Part shown: positions 6,622 through 9,662 of the stretch, one piece after another
Numbering within the stretch: position 1 is the stretch's first letter
How the letters are laid out: each line of letters begins with the position of its first letter
Assembly: GCA_934725345.1 (NCBI GenBank)
Contig: CAKVBG010000040.1
Span: 1 to 9,662, forward strand
Reading direction: 5' to 3'
From: an uncultured Eubacteriales bacterium
GTDB lineage: Bacteria; Bacillota; Clostridia; Oscillospirales; Acutalibacteraceae
Length of the DNA: 9,662 nucleotides
Position numbers and translations under genes: made by a program
Notes under the pieces: model-generated
The model's input: only the letters and a program-made list of their open reading frames with translations
Databases searched by the model: none
Told to the model about the DNA's origin: nothing

Positions 6622-7857
6622 TTAATTTTTAGTTTCTTTTCTAAGCGGAGCTCTTAAAAATGCCCCCGGTTTAACTGCTTTGTTTAAGGGTATCAAAAGT
6701 TTTTGAGTTGGATGAGGAGCACACTGCATTTCGTTACCGTTTTCGTCAAGGATTTTTTCAACTGTAATTTCAAAAGGCTCGCCTTCAGGTTCAAGAATTT
6801 CTAATTTATCGCCCTTAAAAAACCTATTTCTTTGAGATACCCTGATAAAACCCTTTTCAGAACCTTCACAAACTGCCACAACTTCATATTCTCGGACGTA
6901 TCCTCCGCTATCGTAGACTTGTCCGGGAGAGTTACCGAAATAAAATCCAGTTGAATATTCTCTATGACTGATTTTATATACTTCTTCTTTTATCCAGTTC
7001 TCAAGTTTGTAGTTACAGGGGTCTTTATAAAAAAGTTTCAAAGCGTGCTTATATGCATTTGTCACAACTGCCACATAATACGCCGATTTTGCTCTTCCTT
7101 CTATTTTGAGGCTTGTAATACCTGCTTCTAAAAGCTGAGGGATATACTCAATCATGCATAAATCTTTAGAATTAAAGAAATAAGTACCTTTATCGATTTC
7201 AGTAATTGGGAAATATTCACCTTTTCTTTTTTCTTCAGTTAAGTAGTACTTCCACCTACATGCTTGAGCGCAATTTCCTCTATTGGCATCTCTACCGGTA
7301 AGGAAATTGGATATTAAACATCTTCCCGAAAAAGAAACGCACATTGCACCATGAACAAAAGCTTCCAACTCAAGACTTTTATCTGTTTTAGCTCTGATAG
7401 TAGATATTTCCTCAAGGGAGAGCTCCCTAGAAAGAACGATTCTTTGAGCACCCATGCTATGCAGCTCTCTTGCAGACATATAGTTTGTTATTCCGAATTG
7501 AGTTGAGATATGTACAGCGGTTTTTGGTGCAAATTTCTTTGCAAGACCTAAAATACCCATATCAGCTATAATAAAAGCATCTACACCTAAATCTTGAGCG
7601 GTAGAAAGAAATTCCGGTATACGGTCAATTTCATCATTCCTGGGCAAAGTGTTGCAGGTTAAATAAACTTTTTTATTCTTCTTATGAGTAATTTCAATTG
7701 CTTTTTTTAGTTCATCAATATCAAAGTTAGAAGTGGAACATCTCATGCCAAACTCTTTTCCTGCTAAGTATACTGCATCGGCACCAAAATTTAAGGCAGC
7801 ATTTAATTTTTCCATATCACCTGCAGGGGATAAAAGTTCTACTGTGTTATCTTTCAA
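6622..7857 (-). CDS. U32 peptidase-family protein, TrhP-like (probable tRNA U34 hydroxylation)
   Basis: A 411-residue protein of the U32 family. The N-terminal ELLSPAGDMEKLNAAL and ADAVYLAG segments and the signature around 167-184 (FVHGAMCVSFSGRCLIS) are diagnostic. Four cysteines at about 173, 180, 196 and 200 (the last two in GNCAQAC-RWKY) form the cluster that in E. coli YegQ/TrhP and Bacillus YrrO relatives is linked to an iron-sulfur centre. KIEGR (251-255) and the C-terminal beta-barrel ending in PGAFLRAPL fit the same subgroup. Members with this layout make 5-hydroxyuridine at tRNA position 34 from prephenate; the original annotation as collagenase is older. Prephenate is made by the chorismate mutase of the neighbouring operon, which makes the proximity suggestive. 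The start codon is TTG at 7857 (reading right to left), seven bases after GGAGG (7865-7869), with a good promoter upstream. The exact paralogue (TrhP, RlhA or another U32) is not certain. Confidence 0.88.
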   Translation of the reverse strand: MKDNTVELLSPAGDMEKLNAALNFGADAVYLAGKEFGMRCSTSNFDIDELKKAIEITHKKNKKVYLTCNTLPRNDEIDRIPEFLSTAQDLGVDAFIIADMGILGLAKKFAPKTAVHISTQFGITNYMSARELHSMGAQRIVLSRELSLEEISTIRAKTDKSLELEAFVHGAMCVSFSGRCLISNFLTGRDANRGNCAQACRWKYYLTEEKRKGEYFPITEIDKGTYFFNSKDLCMIEYIPQLLEAGITSLKIEGRAKSAYYVAVVTNAYKHALKLFYKDPCNYKLENWIKEEVYKISHREYSTGFYFGNSPGQVYDSGGYVREYEVVAVCEGSEKGFIRVSQRNRFFKGDKLEILEPEGEPFEITVEKILDENGNEMQCAPHPTQKLLIPLNKAVKPGAFLRAPLRKETKN

Positions 7858-7886
7858 ATTAATTCCTCCGAGCTTTTTATATAACT

Positions 7887-7915
7887 ATTTTAACAGATTT
7901 TAGAGTTTTTTTCAA
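7887..7915 (-). promoter_or_regulatory. Sigma-A promoter for the U32 gene
   Basis: Read on the minus strand: -35 TTGAAA (7915-7910, 5 of 6 matches), a 17-bp spacer and -10 TAAAAT (7892-7887, 5 of 6). Transcription would start near 7880, giving a leader of about 22 nt that contains the GGAGG ribosome binding site. It probably serves both the U32 gene and the lipoprotein gene. Confidence 0.75.
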
Positions 7916-7948
7916 GATATCCCTTTAGGAGTGTATAACGGTTTGTAT

Positions 7949-7977
7949 TTGTGATAACATTCTAATTTAGATATGAT
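7949..7977 (+). promoter_or_regulatory. Possible weak promoter for the DJ-1/PfpI gene
   Basis: -35 TTGTGA (7949-7954, 4 of 6), a 17-bp spacer and -10 TATGAT (7972-7977, 5 of 6). The predicted start, near 7984, would fall inside the GGAGGT ribosome binding site (7983-7988), so the real start may be elsewhere. An alternative -10 is TATAAC at 7934-7939 with a poor -35. The 137-bp gap between the two divergent genes shows no other clear feature. Confidence 0.35.
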
Positions 7978-7994
7978 TTTTTGGAGGTATTTAT

Positions 7995-8546
7995 ATGATA
8001 TACGTTTTTTTAGCGGATGGATTTGAGGAAATGGAGGCTATTGCTCCGACCGATGTTTTAAGAAGAGCAGGATTTGGTTTAAAAACAGTTGGAGTAAAGG
8101 GCAAAGAAGTAACAGGAACTCAAGGGATAAAAATCAAAGCTGATATTGATATCAGTGAAATTGAAAAAGAGGGCATAGAGGCTATAATTTTGCCGGGAGG
8201 AATGCCAGGTACTACAAATCTTTACAATAGTGTTGAATTAAGAGAGATCTTGAAGTATTGTTTTGAAAGAAAAATTTTAGTAGCAACTATTTGTGCTGCA
8301 CCAAGTATTCTGGGTAAGATGGGCTTTTTAAAAAATAAGAAGGCATGTTGTTATCCGGGGTTTGAAAGCCAGCTTGAAGGGGCAATTTTAACAGAGGATT
8401 TAGTTTGCCATGATGAAAATATCGTCACTGCTAAAGGTCCGGGGGCTGCTATGCAGTTTGGATTTGAAATTTTGAGAATTTTAAAAGGAGAAAGTTGCAC
8501 CAAAGAAATTAAAAGCGAGATGCAATATCTTAGTGATGAAGTTTAA
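7995..8546 (+). CDS. DJ-1/PfpI (ThiJ) family protein
   Basis: A 183-residue protein with the complete DJ-1 fold signature. ADGFEEMEA carries the conserved Glu (Glu14, equivalent to human DJ-1 Glu18), PTDVLRRAG follows, ILPGGMPGTTNL is the central loop, and ATICAAPSIL contains the nucleophile-elbow Cys100. The C-terminal part VTAKGPGAAMQFGFEIL is also typical. Family members are variously described as protein/nucleotide deglycases or glyoxalases, as chaperones, or as redox-sensing proteins; the sequence does not decide between these. The start is ATG 7995, six bases after GGAGGT (7983-7988). It is transcribed away from the U32 gene. No terminator is visible after its stop; the strong promoter of the next unit begins 13 bases later, so readthrough into the leader is possible. 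Confidence 0.92.
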   Translation: MIYVFLADGFEEMEAIAPTDVLRRAGFGLKTVGVKGKEVTGTQGIKIKADIDISEIEKEGIEAIILPGGMPGTTNLYNSVELREILKYCFERKILVATICAAPSILGKMGFLKNKKACCYPGFESQLEGAILTEDLVCHDENIVTAKGPGAAMQFGFEILRILKGESCTKEIKSEMQYLSDEV

Positions 8547-8559
8547 TAAAAGATTACCC

Positions 8560-8588
8560 TTGACAGCCACAAAAATATGATGTATAAT
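8560..8588 (+). promoter_or_regulatory. Consensus sigma-A promoter of the aromatic transporter unit
   Basis: TTGACA (8560-8565), exactly 17 bp, then TATAAT (8583-8588): both hexamers match the consensus 6 of 6. Transcription should begin near 8595, about 38 nt before the first leader peptide. Such a strong constitutive promoter makes sense when control is exercised downstream by termination. Confidence 0.93.
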
Positions 8589-8632
8589 AAATCCTGTAAG
8601 TTTAATGAATTGGATATTTAGGAGTTTTATTT

Positions 8633-8686
8633 ATGAATATCATATTGAATTCACAATTTAATAATTTATATAGCTATTACGGATAA
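8633..8686 (+). CDS. Tyrosine-codon leader peptide (attenuator)
   Basis: An 18-codon ORF encoding MNIILNSQFNNLYSYYG, with AGGAG (8620-8624) 8 nt before the ATG. Three of the last five residues are Tyr (codons at 8669-8671, 8675-8677 and 8678-8680). The tandem Tyr-Tyr-Gly codons are exactly the 5' strand of the first leader hairpin (8675-8683 with 8693-8701), and the stop (8684-8686) lies in its loop. This is the architecture of classic amino-acid attenuation leaders such as trpL and pheL, with tyrosine as the inferred signal. The peptide itself probably has no other function. Four Asn codons also occur, but they lie upstream of the structured part. The ORF was found by hand; its expression is inferred. 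Confidence 0.8.
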   Translation: MNIILNSQFNNLYSYYG

Positions 8687-8728
8687 TCAGTTTCCGTAAT
8701 AACCTTCGTTGGCCGTTGCGGATGCTGA
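8675..8728 (+). promoter_or_regulatory. Attenuator switch 1: protector hairpin 1:2 versus antiterminator 2:3
   Basis: Segment 1 (8675-8683, TATTACGGA) is perfectly complementary to segment 2 (8693-8701, TCCGTAATA), a 9-bp stem with a 9-nt loop. Segment 2 extended upstream (8687-8700, TCAGTTTCCGTAAT) can instead pair with segment 3 (8715-8728, GTTGCGGATGCTGA): 13 of 14 positions pair, counting G-U wobbles, with one T-T mismatch. Segment 3 is also the 5' arm of terminator 1, so 2:3 and 3:4 exclude each other. A ribosome stalled on the Tyr codons would cover segment 1 and favour 2:3 (readthrough). A ribosome reaching the stop at 8684 would also cover segment 2 and favour 3:4 (termination). Confidence 0.82.
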
Positions 8729-8749
8729 ATGCAACCGTGATGGCTTTTT
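8712..8749 (+). terminator. Intrinsic terminator 1 (3:4) of the leader
   Basis: GCCGTTGCGG (8712-8721) pairs with CCGTGATGGC (8735-8744) over ten consecutive positions, six of them Watson-Crick G-C pairs and three G-U. An extra TGC/GCA pairing lies inside (8723-8725 with 8731-8733). Five T residues follow directly (8745-8749). Its 5' arm overlaps antiterminator 2:3, and its 3' arm and U-tract overlap antiterminator 4:5. Confidence 0.82.
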
Positions 8750-8773
8750 AGTTTTCAAAAATCTAGAGAGCCA
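8741..8773 (+). promoter_or_regulatory. Attenuator switch 2: antiterminator 4:5
   Basis: TGGCTTTTTAG (8741-8751), the 3' arm plus U-tract of terminator 1, pairs with CTAGAGAGCCA (8763-8773), the 5' arm of terminator 2, over 11 contiguous positions (two G-U), with an 11-nt loop. It can form only if terminator 1 has not formed, and its formation prevents terminator 2. This links the two terminators into one switch. Confidence 0.72.
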
Positions 8774-8806
8774 AGCTATGAAAATAGTTTAGGCTCTTTT
8801 TGTTTT
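8767..8806 (+). terminator. Intrinsic terminator 2 (5:6) of the leader
   Basis: AGAGCC (8767-8772) pairs with GGCTCT (8792-8797), continued inside by AAGCTAT (8773-8779) with ATAGTTT (8784-8790), a GAAA tetraloop (8780-8783) and one bulged A (8791). The 13-bp stem is followed by TTTT-G-TTTT (8798-8806). It is a textbook intrinsic terminator placed before the second leader ORF and the transporter. Confidence 0.9.
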
Positions 8807-8820
8807 GTTGGAGGAAGTAA

Positions 8821-8910
8821 ATGAAATTTTTTTTGATTTACAACTACGATACTTACTACTTTATAACTTATCCATTTAAAAAAATATATAAAGGATGTGA
8901 ACTGGGATGA
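8821..8910 (+). CDS. Second aromatic-rich small ORF coupled to the transporter gene
   Basis: A 29-residue ORF with a strong ribosome binding site GGAGG (8810-8814), 6 nt before the ATG. It starts MKFFLIYNYDTYYF and contains 6 Tyr and 4 Phe, ten aromatics in all, clustered in the first 23 codons. Its stop overlaps the transporter start codon as ATGA (8907-8910). It lies downstream of both terminators, so it cannot influence them in the usual way. It probably acts on translation, either by coupling or by stalling when Tyr or Phe is scarce. A weak hairpin (8869-8878 with 8889-8897) could hide the AAGGA site of the transporter gene and would be opened by a ribosome paused on codon Tyr17. No known peptide family was recognised. 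Confidence 0.68.
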   Translation: MKFFLIYNYDTYYFITYPFKKIYKGCELG

Positions 8911-9662
8911 TTAAAAATAAGAACATGATATTAGCTTTCGCAGTAGTGGTTTTATCTAGCTTTGTGTTTTTCAAAAAAACGGATGAACATAAAATTGGGA
9001 TTATACAATTCGTAGAGCATGAAGCACTTGATGCTTCCCGTGAAGGATTTGAAGATGAAATTAGGAAATTAGGTTTTGAAGGAAAAATAATTTATAAAAA
9101 CGCCCAAGCTGACCAGGCTAACTGTACATTGATTGCTAATCAATTAGTAAATGAAAAATGTGAATTAATTTTGGCTATAGCCACTCCTGCCGCTCAAGCA
9201 ACCGCTGCGGTTACCTCAAAGATACCCATTGTAGTCACTGCCGTAACCAATCTTGAGGAAACGGGTCTTGTTGATTCTAACGAATTACCCGGAAGAAACA
9301 TTACAGGTACCTCCGACCTAGCACCGATTGATAAGCAGATAGGTTTAATCAAGAAGCTCAAACCTTTAACTAAAAAAATAGGAATTTTATTCTCATCTAA
9401 TGAGGCAAACTCCAGATATCAGGCAAACATAGCAAAAAGTGAAGCTGAGAAAATAGGTATTCAGACTGAATTTTTTACTTTTTCGCAAGCTTCAGAAATA
9501 GAGCAAGTAGTTGGATATATGTTGAGTAAAGTGGATGCTGTGTACACACCTACCGACAACACCGTTGCATCCAATATGAGTTTAATATCGGGTTTAACAG
9601 CTCAAAGCAAAAAGCCGCTAATCTGTGGGGAAGTAAATCTGATATCTAAAGGTGCAACTGCC
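8907..9662 (+). CDS. ABC transporter substrate-binding protein, TrpX type (partial, 3' end outside window)
   Basis: The first 252 codons of a PF04392 (ABC_sub_bind) protein, open to the window end. Family features are IGIIQFVEHEALDASREGF just after the N-terminal segment, AIATPAAQAT, PIVVTAVTNLEETGLV, NITGTSDLAPIDKQI, KKIGILFSSNEANSRYQ and VDAVYTPTDNTVASNM. Streptococcal TrpX, a member of this family, is linked to tryptophan uptake. The Tyr and Phe codon-rich leaders here suggest tyrosine or aromatic amino acids generally. The N-terminus (MIKNKNMILAFAVVVLSSFVFFKKTDE) has a hydrophobic helix but no lipobox Cys; the first Cys is near residue 73, so the protein is probably membrane-anchored by an uncleaved helix. 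The start is ATG 8907, with a modest AAGGA (8891-8895) inside the preceding small ORF. Permease and ATPase genes would be expected just downstream. Confidence 0.9.
   Translation, partial: MIKNKNMILAFAVVVLSSFVFFKKTDEHKIGIIQFVEHEALDASREGFEDEIRKLGFEGKIIYKNAQADQANCTLIANQLVNEKCELILAIATPAAQATAAVTSKIPIVVTAVTNLEETGLVDSNELPGRNITGTSDLAPIDKQIGLIKKLKPLTKKIGILFSSNEANSRYQANIAKSEAEKIGIQTEFFTFSQASEIEQVVGYMLSKVDAVYTPTDNTVASNMSLISGLTAQSKKPLICGEVNLISKGATA

Noticed and set aside
8595..8820. T-box or metabolite riboswitch as the explanation of the leader
   Set aside because: No T-box sequence (AGGGTGGNACCGCG-like) and no recognisable riboswitch core is present. The translated ORF with Tyr codons inside the first stem explains the structure better.
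1..9662. tRNA or rRNA genes, CRISPR arrays, insertion sequences or phage genes
   Set aside because: None was seen: no direct-repeat arrays, no transposase-like frames, and no cloverleaf-like segments in the intergenic regions.

Overview
The window is AT-rich DNA with strong AGGAGG-type ribosome binding sites, GTG and TTG starts, tight gene packing and Gram-positive-type protein families. This fits a low-GC Firmicute, most likely an anaerobic member of the Clostridia; the genus cannot be told from the sequence alone.

Bases 1-5761 hold a plus-strand aromatic biosynthesis operon: aroB, aroA, aroC, a DAHP synthase (aroF type), a stand-alone AroQ-type chorismate mutase, and an aroE-aroK fusion. 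Genes overlap or are separated by 4 to 21 bases, and each has its own Shine-Dalgarno sequence. Together they supply every step from PEP and erythrose-4-phosphate to prephenate except 3-dehydroquinate dehydratase (aroD), which is not in the window. Points of note are a barrel-only DAHP synthase without a regulatory domain, a chorismate mutase with two apparent active-site substitutions, an EPSP synthase with Ala at the Gly96-equivalent position, and the AroE-AroK fusion, which joins two consecutive reactions.

Bases 5751-7857 hold two minus-strand genes, probably one transcript: a U32 peptidase-family protein (TrhP-like, probably tRNA hydroxylation) from a good sigma-A promoter, followed by a putative lipoprotein with a repetitive DUF4097-type beta-solenoid. 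Its 3' end overlaps the end of the aro operon. Bases 7995-8546 encode a DJ-1/PfpI family protein on the plus strand.

Bases 8547-9662 are the most interesting part. A consensus promoter (TTGACA, 17 bp, TATAAT) drives a leader of about 310 nt in front of a TrpX-type (PF04392) ABC transporter substrate-binding gene that runs off the window. The leader encodes a 17-residue peptide ending in LYSYYG. Its tandem Tyr codons form the first strand of a chain of mutually exclusive hairpins: 1:2, 3:4 (terminator 1) and 5:6 (terminator 2), against 2:3 and 4:5 (antiterminators). This looks like a ribosome-mediated tyrosine attenuator with two terminators linked in a domino. After the terminators comes a second small ORF of 29 codons with 6 Tyr and 4 Phe; its stop overlaps the transporter start as ATGA, and a weak hairpin could mask the transporter Shine-Dalgarno. 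The picture is a cell that makes aromatic amino acids and also imports them, with import induced by tyrosine shortage at two successive levels. The base pairing is read directly from the sequence; the regulatory behaviour is inferred.
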